Shown here piece after piece: positions 8,001 through 16,918 of a stretch of 64,000 bases of DNA. This DNA comes from Haloferax mediterranei ATCC 33500 (GTDB lineage Archaea > Halobacteriota > Halobacteria > Halobacteriales > Haloferacaceae). Location of the stretch: assembly GCF_000306765.2 (NCBI RefSeq), contig NC_017941.2:1488001-1552000 (forward strand), in the 5' to 3' direction. A model generated the notes under the pieces. That model was given only the letters and a program-made list of their open reading frames with translations, did not search any database and was not told the DNA's origin. Both the position numbers and the translations under genes were made by a program. Numbering within the stretch: position 1 is the stretch's first letter; each line of letters starts with the position of its first letter.

Positions 8001-9041
8001 ATGAAGATACTGCAGGTGACGCCGCGGTATCCGCCACAGTCCGGCGGTGTCGAGACGCACGTCCGTGAAATCTCGGAACGTCTCGTCGACTGCGGCCACG
8101 ACGTGACCGTCATCACCACGGACGCGGGGGCGGACGGCTTCCGCCGTGAGCGACGCAACGGTGTTCGCGTGCGGCGGCTTCGAGGTGTCGCACCCGGCGG
8201 TGCGATGCACATCTGCCCGCAAGTCACCCGCGCGGTGAGACAGGCTGACGCCGACGTCGTGCACGCACACAACTACCACTCGTTTCCGCTTTTCTTCGCG
8301 GCGCTCGGCGTTGGTGACCGAAGGTTCGTGGTGACGCCGCACTACCACGGCGCAAGCGCGAGTTCCGTTCGTGACCGTCTTCTGTCGCTGTACCAACCGC
8401 TCGGTCGATGGGCGGTCCGGCGCGCAGACCGAGTTGTTGCGGTGAGCGAGTGGGAGCGGTCACACCTCGAAGGTGATTTCGGCGTCGACGCGACGGTCAT
8501 CCCGAACGGACTCGAAATCGACCGGTTTGCGTCGGCCGAGGCAACTGAGAGAGGCCGTCCGTACATCCTGACCGTCGGCCGGTTAGAGGAGTACAAGGGT
8601 GTCCAACACGCGATTCGAGCGCTTTCGGAACTTCCGGAGTACGACATACTGGTCGCCGGAAGCGGCGACTACCGCGACGAGTTGGAGCAAATCGCCGCCC
8701 GAGCGGACGTTTCCGACCGCGTCGAATTCCTCGGCTACGTCGCCGACGAGGACCTCCCCGGACTCTACGCGGGGGCCGCGGCGTACGTGACACTAAGCGA
8801 ATTCGAAGCGTACGGCATGACGGTCGCAGAGGCGCTAACCGCGGGGACGCCTTGTGTCGTCTCCAACGCCGCTGCGCTCTCCGACTGGACCTCCGAGTCC
8901 GGAGTCGTGGGAATCACCGACACCAATCCGGTGCGTGTCGCAGCGGCCGTCCGCGAGGCGCGCGACCGAACAGAGACCGATGCAGAGACGGTCATCGACT
9001 GGGATGCCGTCGTCGGCAGGTTGCTCGACGTGTACGATTGA
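8001..9041 (+). CDS. GT4 glycosyltransferase
   Basis: A 346-residue GT-B fold enzyme. It starts MKILQVTPRYPPQSGGVETH with the typical GGVETH acceptor-domain loop. It has VSEWERSHL, VIPNGLEIDRF, the nucleotide-sugar domain entry ILTVGRLEEYKG, and an EX7E-type motif in SEFEAYGMTVAEAL. No membrane segment is seen. It follows the GT2 gene by 36 bases on the same strand and probably shares its transcript. Likely role: addition of a later sugar to the dolichol-linked glycan. Confidence 0.88.
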   Translation: MKILQVTPRYPPQSGGVETHVREISERLVDCGHDVTVITTDAGADGFRRERRNGVRVRRLRGVAPGGAMHICPQVTRAVRQADADVVHAHNYHSFPLFFAALGVGDRRFVVTPHYHGASASSVRDRLLSLYQPLGRWAVRRADRVVAVSEWERSHLEGDFGVDATVIPNGLEIDRFASAEATERGRPYILTVGRLEEYKGVQHAIRALSELPEYDILVAGSGDYRDELEQIAARADVSDRVEFLGYVADEDLPGLYAGAAAYVTLSEFEAYGMTVAEALTAGTPCVVSNAAALSDWTSESGVVGITDTNPVRVAAAVREARDRTETDAETVIDWDAVVGRLLDVYD

Positions 9042-9195
9042 ACGGTAACCGCACCAAGTGAAGCGGTCAGTATATGAATTCCCCCATTTTCAAAACAAAC
9101 TAAGTTCCTATTTTAAAGAAAGGCTGACAATACCAGATTATCAAATGTCATTATTAGCACCAAACATTGACATTGGATAATAACGACTCTCGCAT

Positions 9196-9765
9196 ATGGC
9201 CACTTTGGAAGGGGGTCCGTCCATCGGTGCGAATATCGAGCACTCTGGTGGAGCGGGTGAACGCTTCGACAGCGAGATTGAAAACTTCGACAGAGCCAAT
9301 CTCGGGTGCGGGGATGAGTACAAGGAAGGGTGGTATAACGTCGACATCCGAGACAGCGTCGACCCGGACGCTGTCTGGGACTTCAACGACTATCCGTGGC
9401 CATTCCCGGATGACGCCTTCGACGAGGTGGTTCTAGACAACGTCCTTGAACACCTCGACGACCACTACGCTGCCCTCCAAGAGATTCACCGTATTACTCG
9501 CGTCGGCGGAACGGCGAAGATTGCCGGACCACACTGGAACTCAGCCGGTGCGTGGATAGACCCAACACATACGCGCCCGTTCGACCCGCGGACGTTCGAG
9601 CACTACCTCATGAGCGATATGTTCGACATCGTCGACCTCACGGTAGACAAAGTTCGGTGGGCGAAACCACTCCCTGATTCGGCTGCGCTGTGGCTCGCCG
9701 ATAGTTTCGGACAGGGAGTCTCCGGATTCGAGGTCGTCGTCACCCCGACTTCGCAGTCGAAATAA
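9196..9765 (+). CDS. SAM-dependent methyltransferase
   Basis: A 189-residue class I methyltransferase. Motif I is ANLGCGDEY, followed by the acidic NVDIRD, and the motif IV region is VVLDNVLEHLDDHY. The family often methylates sugars or phenolics. In this locus it may play the part of AglP, which methylates the hexuronic acid of the H. volcanii glycan, but this protein is shorter and orthology was not tested. An AT-rich 150-base spacer lies upstream. Confidence 0.8.
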   Translation: MATLEGGPSIGANIEHSGGAGERFDSEIENFDRANLGCGDEYKEGWYNVDIRDSVDPDAVWDFNDYPWPFPDDAFDEVVLDNVLEHLDDHYAALQEIHRITRVGGTAKIAGPHWNSAGAWIDPTHTRPFDPRTFEHYLMSDMFDIVDLTVDKVRWAKPLPDSAALWLADSFGQGVSGFEVVVTPTSQSK

Positions 9766-9832
9766 CGGTCCGGGTTGAAACGGTCGGCACCGTCCAGAGT
9801 CCTTTTTACCCCGGTCGTGAGATGCGTACGGT

Positions 9833-11197
9833 ATGAACGTGCTGCTCGTCACCGTGGACTCTCTCAGATACGACCGCGTGAACGAGCGGGTCATGCCGTT
9901 CACGCGGTCTTTCGCGGACGACGCGCTGGAATTCACCCAGTGTGTCGCGAACGGTCCATCCACCCCCGCTTCGTTCCCGTCTATCCACGCGAGTCGCCAT
10001 TTCGCTAGCATCGACGGACTCGGTCTCCCTGCTGGCGGAGGCGGCATCGTCACGCTCGCAGAACACCTTCGGGACGCCGGCTTTGCCACCGCAGGCTACA
10101 CAGACAACCACTTCACCAGCGGGTCGTACCACTTCGATAGGGGGTTCGACACGATGCACGACGCCAGTGGCTCGGCGGAGGCCGGGAAGCTCAAGCAGTT
10201 CGTCCAGTCGAACCTCAATAAGGACGGGATTCTGTTCAAAACCATCGAGCGAATCTACACCAAAGTCGACGCGATGTGGTCGACGACCGTCGGCAACGAA
10301 AGCGAGTACGAGCGGGCCGCCTCGCTCAACCGTCGCGCACTCGATTGGATAGACGAACGTGAGGAAGGCGAAGACTGGTTCGTCTGGCTTCACTACATGG
10401 ACGTCCATCACCCCTACGAGGCCCCCGAAGAGTATCAGCGGCAGTTCCTCGACGAACCGGTTGGAATCGCCGAGTGTCGACGACTCTCGCGGAAGGGGAC
10501 GCATCACCCCGAAGAGGTGACGGACGAAGAGTGGGAGTTGATTCGCAACCTGTACGACGCCGAGTGCGCCTACGTTGACGACCAGTTCGAATCGCTCATG
10601 GGCGAACTCGACCAGCGCGGGGTCGTAGACGACACGACCATCTGTTTCACCGCCGACCACGGCGAACTCGTCGGCGAACACGGCAATGCAGGCCATCCCG
10701 CTGAGTTCTGGGAAGGGACTGTTCGTGTTCCGTTCCTTTTGAGCGGAACCGACGAGACGGGAACCGTCGACGGGCAGGTCCGACTCCTCGATACGGCACC
10801 AACACTGGCGGACGCGGTTGGGCTGGATGTACCTCGCGAGTGGCGGGGAGAGTCTGCACTCGACGTGGCCCGTGGCACAGTTGATGGGCGAAAATACGCG
10901 TTCGGCGGTGTCGGTCGACAAATCGACTACAAGCGGAGCTACGTCCGCCGCAACGACGGCTGGAAGCTACTCCGACACGCCGACGACGGTGAGTTCTGCT
11001 TCGACGTCACCGAGACTCCCGAAGAGCGACCCGAAGACGACCGTTCGGGAGACGACATTCCCGAATACGACGAACTCTCCACCGCCCTCGACGAACACAT
11101 GCAAGAAATGAAAGACCTCAGAAGCGGTGTTGGCGGCGTCGATGAGGGCGAAGAGATGGTCGAAGAACATCTCCGCGAACTTGGCTACCTCGAATAG
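9833..11197 (+). CDS. Sulfatase-like alkaline-phosphatase-superfamily protein 1
   Basis: A 454-residue protein starting MNVLLVTVDSLRYDR, where the metal-binding Asp is in TVDSLR. The nucleophile region is PSTPASFPSIHASR, with Ser in the position of the usual Cys/Ser/Thr. Later metal ligands are in FTADHGELVGEHG. There is no signal peptide or membrane helix, so it should act in the cytoplasm. It lacks the CxPSR needed for formylglycine. It could hydrolyse or transfer a sulfate or phospho group on a glycan precursor. The C-terminus ends LRELGYLE, shared with its five paralogues. Confidence 0.85.
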   Translation: MNVLLVTVDSLRYDRVNERVMPFTRSFADDALEFTQCVANGPSTPASFPSIHASRHFASIDGLGLPAGGGGIVTLAEHLRDAGFATAGYTDNHFTSGSYHFDRGFDTMHDASGSAEAGKLKQFVQSNLNKDGILFKTIERIYTKVDAMWSTTVGNESEYERAASLNRRALDWIDEREEGEDWFVWLHYMDVHHPYEAPEEYQRQFLDEPVGIAECRRLSRKGTHHPEEVTDEEWELIRNLYDAECAYVDDQFESLMGELDQRGVVDDTTICFTADHGELVGEHGNAGHPAEFWEGTVRVPFLLSGTDETGTVDGQVRLLDTAPTLADAVGLDVPREWRGESALDVARGTVDGRKYAFGGVGRQIDYKRSYVRRNDGWKLLRHADDGEFCFDVTETPEERPEDDRSGDDIPEYDELSTALDEHMQEMKDLRSGVGGVDEGEEMVEEHLRELGYLE

Positions 11198-11205
11198 CAG
11201 TCAAG

Positions 11206-12555
11206 TTATTCCAAGTACCCGAGTTCGGCGAGTCGGTCGCGCGTCGACGAATCGACTTCCATCTTCTCGTCGCCGTGGACGCCCATGCCGAACGTCTCGT
11301 ACGCCTCTCGGAGTTCGGCAGGCGGGTCGTCAAGTGGGTGTTTCTCGCCCGGGTCGTCGCCGAGGTCAAACCACACCGTTTCGCCCGTTTCCGGAACGTC
11401 AATGAGTTTCTTCTCACCCAACCAGACGGCACGCTGATTGTATCCGTACCCGGTTTCTTCGCAGATGACGGGCGTTGCTGAGTCTGCTGTCCGAGAGAGC
11501 GGTCTCCCCGAGAACTCGGGTGTATTCCCGAGTTCGAGTGCCTCTGCGATGGTGGGAACGACATCGACGAGCGAGACGCGAGTGTCGTCGTGGCCAGTAT
11601 CGACGGTCGGTACGTCGACCCACAGGGGGACCGTAGCAACCTCTTCGAGCACGCTATGGCCGTGGTCAGTCCCGTAGAACCCTCTCGGGTCGTCGTTCAG
11701 GCGTCGTTCGAGGTCAGTGTGTTCCCAGAACGCTTCGCCGTGGTCGCCGCAGACGACGACGATGGTGTCGTCTGGAATCGCTTCAAAGAGCCGACCGAGT
11801 TCGTCGTCTGCGCCGCGAATCGCCGCATCGTACGCGCGGAGTCGTGCATCTCGGTACTGCTCGAACTCATCGTCGTCGGTCGATTCTCGGAAGCGCCAGT
11901 CTTCGAGTCCGTCCACGTCGGGGACTCCGAACCGCTCGCGGTGTCTGTCTGGAATGTCGAGCGGTGCGTGTGGGTCACCGAGTTGGAGGTGTAGGAACCA
12001 GCGGTCGCGGTTGCTCATCCATTCGAGAGCCGTGTCGACGCGCTCTGTGGCGTCGGTGTACTTGATGTCGACCGACTGGAAGCGGTCGCCGACAGACTTG
12101 TCGGCCATCGGAATCGCGCTCACCATCCCCGTCTCGTAGCCCGCTGATTCGAGCAGGTCGGGGAGTGTTGGAACGTCCGAGCGCGGGCGGGTCGGGAACT
12201 GCTCTGACGAGAGGTCGCGCGGGTCAGAATCGAATCGACCACCGTGTTCGTGCGGATATCGGCCCGAGACGAGCGATGCAATGGATGGGAACGTCCACGG
12301 ACTCGCAGCCGTCGCATTCGAAAACGACCGACCATCGAACGAATCGAGCGTGGGCGTCGTCGGTCTGTCGTACCCGAATCCGGAGACGTGGTCCGCTCGG
12401 AGGCAGTCGATGACGACGAACAGCACGTTTTGTGGGTTTCCGACAGTCGTGTCGTAGTCTACCGTTCGGTCCCGTCGTTCGCGCCAGTGGGCCACCTTGT
12501 GCCGGGTGTTCATCCACAGGTTGTTGAGTCGCGGGAATCGTTTGAGCGGGTTCAT
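11206..12555 (-). CDS. Sulfatase-like alkaline-phosphatase-superfamily protein 2
   Basis: A 449-residue protein with a basic N-terminal extension (about 1-40), then VLFVVIDCLRADHVSGFG. The nucleophile region is SPWTFPSIASLVSGRYP, with Thr as expected for LtaS-type or unmodified members rather than formylglycine sulfatases. Metal ligands are in VCGDHGEAFWEH. The N-terminal extension is not an obvious signal peptide. It ends RLAELGYLE. It converges on the previous sulfatase gene with 8 bases between stops and lies directly after the phosphodiesterase gene (start 2 bases beyond its stop), suggesting one minus-strand operon. Confidence 0.85.
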   Translation of the reverse strand: MNPLKRFPRLNNLWMNTRHKVAHWRERRDRTVDYDTTVGNPQNVLFVVIDCLRADHVSGFGYDRPTTPTLDSFDGRSFSNATAASPWTFPSIASLVSGRYPHEHGGRFDSDPRDLSSEQFPTRPRSDVPTLPDLLESAGYETGMVSAIPMADKSVGDRFQSVDIKYTDATERVDTALEWMSNRDRWFLHLQLGDPHAPLDIPDRHRERFGVPDVDGLEDWRFRESTDDDEFEQYRDARLRAYDAAIRGADDELGRLFEAIPDDTIVVVCGDHGEAFWEHTDLERRLNDDPRGFYGTDHGHSVLEEVATVPLWVDVPTVDTGHDDTRVSLVDVVPTIAEALELGNTPEFSGRPLSRTADSATPVICEETGYGYNQRAVWLGEKKLIDVPETGETVWFDLGDDPGEKHPLDDPPAELREAYETFGMGVHGDEKMEVDSSTRDRLAELGYLE

Positions 12556-12556
12556 G

Positions 12557-14110
12557 TTACTCCACGTAACCGAGGCTCTTCAGCGTCTCCTCGACGTCGC
12601 GTTGGTCGGCGCGGTTGTCGCCAACGTCTGTCGCGGTCGACGGACCCGTTTCGACCGGTCGGTCAGCGGTTTCACCAGCGAAGAGTTGCGATAGGACCGA
12701 CCCGTCGGCGTCCTCCGGTATGGGAACTCCGAGATAGTGGAGGATGGTCGGCGCGAGGTCGTACAGCGTCGGGTCGATGGACACGTCGCCGTCCGCAATG
12801 TCGTCACCCCATGCGGTGAACACACCGTGGTGTCGGTGGGTCGCAAGCCAGACCAACTGCTCGCCGAATACATCACCGCCGAGCGATTCGGGGGCATCGA
12901 CGCCGGTCGTGTATTCGACGAGGAGGTCCGGCGAGAGCGGCATCGAACCCGTGTAGATGTCGGCGGGGTCGTGGACGGCCTCGGACACGGGCGTTCCGTC
13001 GGGCGTTTCGAGCGACTCGAACGCCGCGGTAAGGTCGGCGACGTACGCGTCCTTGTCGGCGTCGGAGTCGAACGCGCGGTCGTTGACGTAGACCGGACCG
13101 CGGCCGAGCGAGATGGCTTTCGTCTCGTCCCAGTCGATGGCGGCGTCCTGAATCGAGACACGACCGCTCTCGCTCGGGAACCACCGCTGGACCGATTCGG
13201 GGACGACAGCCTGTGCGAGGCTGACGAGACCGAGCGTATCGACCACGCGCTTGAGCCGTTCTTCGGTGAGTCCGACCGACGCGAGGAGGTTCCGAGACGA
13301 CTCCTCTTTCACCACGAGGTCGTCGCGCTCGGCGAGCCATTGGTTGACGAGGAACGTTTCGTCGATTTCGACGAAGCCGTGGTCACTCATCAGGAAGACC
13401 GCCTCGGTGTCGTCGCGGTCGAGGAGTTCGCCGAGGCGAGCGTCGATTCGCTCGTAGAGTCGGCGGATGTGGTCCGGGCGGTCCCAAAGGCGGTGCTGGA
13501 CGGTGTCGGTGATGAATACCGTCGTGTGCACGAAGTCCCGGTCGCGCTCCGTTGCCAACCACTCGGCGGCGTCGAAACGTTGGTCCGCGAGCGTCTGGGC
13601 CTCCGCTATCAGTTCGTCCGGCGACGCCTCGCTGAGGACGAGGTTGGGTTTGACCCGGTACGAGGGAATGGCATCGAGAAGGTCGGCTTTGAGCGACGCG
13701 GGCGAAGTGAACTCGCCGCGCTCCGAGGCGGGGCTTCCGGCGATGGTGAGCACGCCGTCTGTCGTCCGCGGCGGGTGCGTCGTCGGCATGTTCACCACGC
13801 CCGGTTTCACGCCCGCATCGACGAGCACGTCCCAGTACTCGCGCGACCGGAAGTCCGAGGAGTCGTTCGTCGAGATATCGCAGGTGTCGTGGTCGAACGA
13901 GAACCACTCGTAGACGCCGAGTTTTCCGGGTGTCTTCCCCGTGGAGTAGCACTTCCACGCGGGGAACGTAATCGGCGGCAGTGTACTTTCGAGGTCGGCA
14001 TCGACGCCGCCCGAACAGAGGCGTTCGAAGGCGGGGAGGGCTCCGTCGTCCATCCACCGTCGGAGGAGCGACCAATCGGCCCCGTCGAGTCCGACGACGT
14101 ATACGGTCAT
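12557..14110 (-). CDS. Type I phosphodiesterase/nucleotide-pyrophosphatase-like protein 1
   Basis: A 517-residue member of the alkaline-phosphatase superfamily. It starts MTVYVVGLDGADWSLL (metal Asp). The nucleophile Thr is in LPPITFPAWKCYSTG, followed by GKTPGKLGVYEWF, and late metal ligands are in FLMSDHGF. There is no export signal. Members of this branch act on phosphodiesters, but the substrate cannot be read from sequence. It ends LKSLGYVE. It reads into the sulfatase-like gene immediately downstream and sits behind the minus-strand GT4 gene. Confidence 0.85.
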   Translation of the reverse strand: MTVYVVGLDGADWSLLRRWMDDGALPAFERLCSGGVDADLESTLPPITFPAWKCYSTGKTPGKLGVYEWFSFDHDTCDISTNDSSDFRSREYWDVLVDAGVKPGVVNMPTTHPPRTTDGVLTIAGSPASERGEFTSPASLKADLLDAIPSYRVKPNLVLSEASPDELIAEAQTLADQRFDAAEWLATERDRDFVHTTVFITDTVQHRLWDRPDHIRRLYERIDARLGELLDRDDTEAVFLMSDHGFVEIDETFLVNQWLAERDDLVVKEESSRNLLASVGLTEERLKRVVDTLGLVSLAQAVVPESVQRWFPSESGRVSIQDAAIDWDETKAISLGRGPVYVNDRAFDSDADKDAYVADLTAAFESLETPDGTPVSEAVHDPADIYTGSMPLSPDLLVEYTTGVDAPESLGGDVFGEQLVWLATHRHHGVFTAWGDDIADGDVSIDPTLYDLAPTILHYLGVPIPEDADGSVLSQLFAGETADRPVETGPSTATDVGDNRADQRDVEETLKSLGYVE

Positions 14111-14134
14111 GGATTGAGTCTCGTCGGTAGACGT

Positions 14135-15169
14135 TTAAAATTCTTCGAGTACACTGGCGAATGCCGCTCTGAACGCGTCCTGTCTCGGTTCGGCGTCGAA
14201 CGTCGCGCCGCGCGCGCTTGCGTTTTCGGAGAGGCGACGACGCTCAGAAGTCGTTCGGTCGAAGTACGTCGCCACGCCGTTCGCAATGTCCGACGGCGTG
14301 GGTTCGACCACGAGCGAGGGGTCGAGTTCACGCGCTTCGGATTTCGTTCCCGTCGCTTCGGTCACGACCGGTGGGAGTCCAGCACGCATTGCTTCGAGCA
14401 CGCTCACTGGGAAGGTGTCCATGCGCGACGGTTGGACGTACACCGAGGCCGGGCCGAACGCGTCTTCGAGGGCTTCGACGTAGCCGCGGACGGTGACTCC
14501 CTCGGTCCGTTCGTACGATTCCGGATGTCCGCCGCCGACGACGTGGAGTTCGGCCTCGGGGTGGCGCTCTCTGACCATCGGCCACGCCTCGACGAGCAGG
14601 TCAACGCCCTTGTATCGCTCCGGTCGGCCGACCGTGACGGCGACCTTGCTCTCGATATCCGGTGTTACCGAGCCGAGCGCCTCGAACACGTCCGGTTGGA
14701 CGAAGGGGTGCGAGACGGCCATCGGCGTGTCTTCGCCGACGATAGGGCGGGTGAAGTCGGCCGCGAAGTCGGAGACGGCGACCACGCCGTCGATGTAGCG
14801 CGACCCAATCGTTCGGACGAGGGGCTGGCCGAACCGACCGACGAGCGATTTCACCGCCGAACTTCCCTCGAAGTCGTCGCGGCCGAGACTGTACAGTCCG
14901 TGGTCGGCACAGAGATACACGAGCCTGGAGCCTCGAATCACGCGGTTGACCAGTGCGGCGTAGAGCGGTCGAGAACCCTCGACGAGGTAGACGTCGTATT
15001 TCGGGGCACGAACACCGTTGACCACGTCGGCGGGGATACCGTCACCGAGGATATCTGGTGAGAAGCCGCGAAAGTCGATGAGGTCCGCGCCGATGGCCTC
15101 GGCGAACCCCCGGTGTGCCGGGTGCGGGTCCTGAAAGAGCATGGCCACGCGAGCGGAATCGAGGTCCAT
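14135..15169 (-). CDS. GT4 glycosyltransferase
   Basis: A 344-residue GT-B enzyme. The N-terminal half has MLFQDPHPAHRGFAEAIGA and VYLVEGSRPLYAALV. The C-terminal nucleotide-sugar domain has VAVTVGRPERYKGVDLL, HVVGGGHPESY and PSRMDTFPVSVLEAMRAGLPPVV, with the EX7E-type motif slightly altered (DTFPVSVLE). Start 15169 was chosen because TTTTTATCC lies about 30 bases upstream; the longer frame from 15340 runs through that promoter. It is the first gene of the minus-strand trio with the phosphodiesterase and sulfatase-like genes. Confidence 0.85.
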   Translation of the reverse strand: MDLDSARVAMLFQDPHPAHRGFAEAIGADLIDFRGFSPDILGDGIPADVVNGVRAPKYDVYLVEGSRPLYAALVNRVIRGSRLVYLCADHGLYSLGRDDFEGSSAVKSLVGRFGQPLVRTIGSRYIDGVVAVSDFAADFTRPIVGEDTPMAVSHPFVQPDVFEALGSVTPDIESKVAVTVGRPERYKGVDLLVEAWPMVRERHPEAELHVVGGGHPESYERTEGVTVRGYVEALEDAFGPASVYVQPSRMDTFPVSVLEAMRAGLPPVVTEATGTKSEARELDPSLVVEPTPSDIANGVATYFDRTTSERRRLSENASARGATFDAEPRQDAFRAAFASVLEEF

Positions 15170-15370
15170 AGTATATCCTGAACGAGTCGCGGCATCGGAT
15201 AAAAAGGAAGCGGACGTTCGGGAGATGGCGGTGTCGAAGTTCGTTCTCCGAGATTGGTTGATTCCGGGGGACGGTCCGTCGTGCAAAGGTGTTTTGAATA
15301 TCGTGACAACGACACGCACAGGCGATGACAGATATTTCAACTTATCATTGGGGAGAACTAATCAGACAAT

Positions 15371-16831
15371 ATGGTCTCTCTCCGCCGCCCGAACGTCGTC
15401 CTCCTCATTTTTGACACGCTTCGAGTGGATGCGCTCTCCTGTTACAGTGGCGACGCCGTCGAGACGCCGAATATCGACCGCGTCGCAGAAGAAGGAGTCC
15501 AGTTCGAAAACGCGTTCTCCGCGGGGCCGTGGACACCGCCCGCACACGGGACGCTTTTTTCGGGACGCTGGCCGTCCGAAACCGGATTCACCGGCGGCAT
15601 GCCGTGGATGGACGAGGACGTGCCGCTTCTCGCGGAGGTACTTCGAGACAACGGCTACGACACCGTTGGCGTCCCCGGCCCGGCGAAGATGGCGTCCGCG
15701 ACGGGACTCGACCGCGGATTCGACTGGTACTACGAGGCGTACGAAGCGGTTGCCGAGCGCCCCTCAACGGCGTGGTTCAAACAACTCCTCACCGACCCGG
15801 CTATCCGGCGCGACTTTATCCGGATGCTAACTCGCGGCAACGACTACTACAACGAACTCCGAATCGAGAAGTTCCAAGAGGGTATCGCGAAGACGACGAA
15901 CCCGTTTTTCGGGATGATGAACCTCACGACCGTCCACGCCCCGTACGACCCGCCGCGTCCGTACAAGGAAGCGGAGACCCCGGAACTGTCCCGGCCTCGA
16001 CTCCCGATTCTCGAAGAGTTCACCACGAGCGGGGGCCTCGACCGTGACGACGTTCGAGAGGACCGCGTGTTCGACGTTGCTGACGGCGAACACATCCAAA
16101 ACATCCGACTGCGCTATCTGGAGGACCGCTCGTACGTGACCGATACCGAACTCGGCATCGTCGAGCAATGGTACGACGCCTCAGTTCGCTACCTCGACGA
16201 CCAGGTTGGTCGCGTCCTCGACTGGCTTGAAACAGCGGGGAAACTGGACGACACGGTCTTGATTCTCACGAGCGACCACGGCGAATACTTCGGTGAACAC
16301 GGTGGATTGAGTCACGGCGACTTCCTGTACGACGAGGTCATGCACGTCCCGCTTCTCATCTCTGGGCCGGATATCCCGTCGGGCGAGACGCGCGAGGACT
16401 TGGTATCGCTCGCGGACGTGTTCGCAACCGTGTGTGGGTGTTGTGATATCGAGTGCCCGCCGACATCCGGTATCGACCTCTTCGGCGACGAGACGCGCGA
16501 CGTCGTGTTCGGTGAGCGCGCGCCGACCGACGAACGCGAACTCACGGCCGCAGACGAAGTCTCAGAGGAGACGGTTGCCGCGCTCGAAATGGGACGAAAG
16601 AGCATCCGAACGACCAACTACCGATTCGAAATCCGTTCGGACGGGAGTGAAGCGCTCTACGAACTGCCGAGCGAAACGGTCGTCTCTGACCCCGACCCCG
16701 AACTCGTCGAGTCGCTTCGAGACCGTCTCGTTGACACGCTCGGCGTCGAGTTCGACGGGGACGACGGCGGTGACCGAGAGTTCAGCGACGCGGTCGAGCG
16801 TAACCTCCGTGAGTTAGGCTACCTCGGGTGA
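15371..16831 (+). CDS. Sulfatase-like alkaline-phosphatase-superfamily protein 3
   Basis: A 486-residue protein: NVVLLIFDTLRVDALSCYSG (metal Asp), nucleophile Thr in AGPWTPPAHGTLFSGRWP, and metal ligands in ILTSDHGEYFGEHGGLSHG. There is no secretion signal. The layout is the standard cytoplasmic sulfatase/phosphotransferase fold with a C-terminal appendix ending NLRELGYLG. It is divergent from the GT4 gene and heads the rightward block that continues through the two phosphodiesterase-like genes and the flippase. Confidence 0.85.
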   Translation: MVSLRRPNVVLLIFDTLRVDALSCYSGDAVETPNIDRVAEEGVQFENAFSAGPWTPPAHGTLFSGRWPSETGFTGGMPWMDEDVPLLAEVLRDNGYDTVGVPGPAKMASATGLDRGFDWYYEAYEAVAERPSTAWFKQLLTDPAIRRDFIRMLTRGNDYYNELRIEKFQEGIAKTTNPFFGMMNLTTVHAPYDPPRPYKEAETPELSRPRLPILEEFTTSGGLDRDDVREDRVFDVADGEHIQNIRLRYLEDRSYVTDTELGIVEQWYDASVRYLDDQVGRVLDWLETAGKLDDTVLILTSDHGEYFGEHGGLSHGDFLYDEVMHVPLLISGPDIPSGETREDLVSLADVFATVCGCCDIECPPTSGIDLFGDETRDVVFGERAPTDERELTAADEVSEETVAALEMGRKSIRTTNYRFEIRSDGSEALYELPSETVVSDPDPELVESLRDRLVDTLGVEFDGDDGGDREFSDAVERNLRELGYLG

Positions 16832-16918
16832 GCGAGACGGGGTAAGCGGGAGGGAGAACACAGGACACCGGGTCAGCCGAACGAGAGTTTTTTACATACT
16901 ATGGTCGTCGTCGCCAGT

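Noticed and set aside
12737..15061. 774-codon open frame on the plus strand
   Set aside because: Antisense to the phosphodiesterase and GT4 genes. The product is Arg/Val-rich with no motifs; it is open because GC-rich codons leave few stops on the opposite strand.
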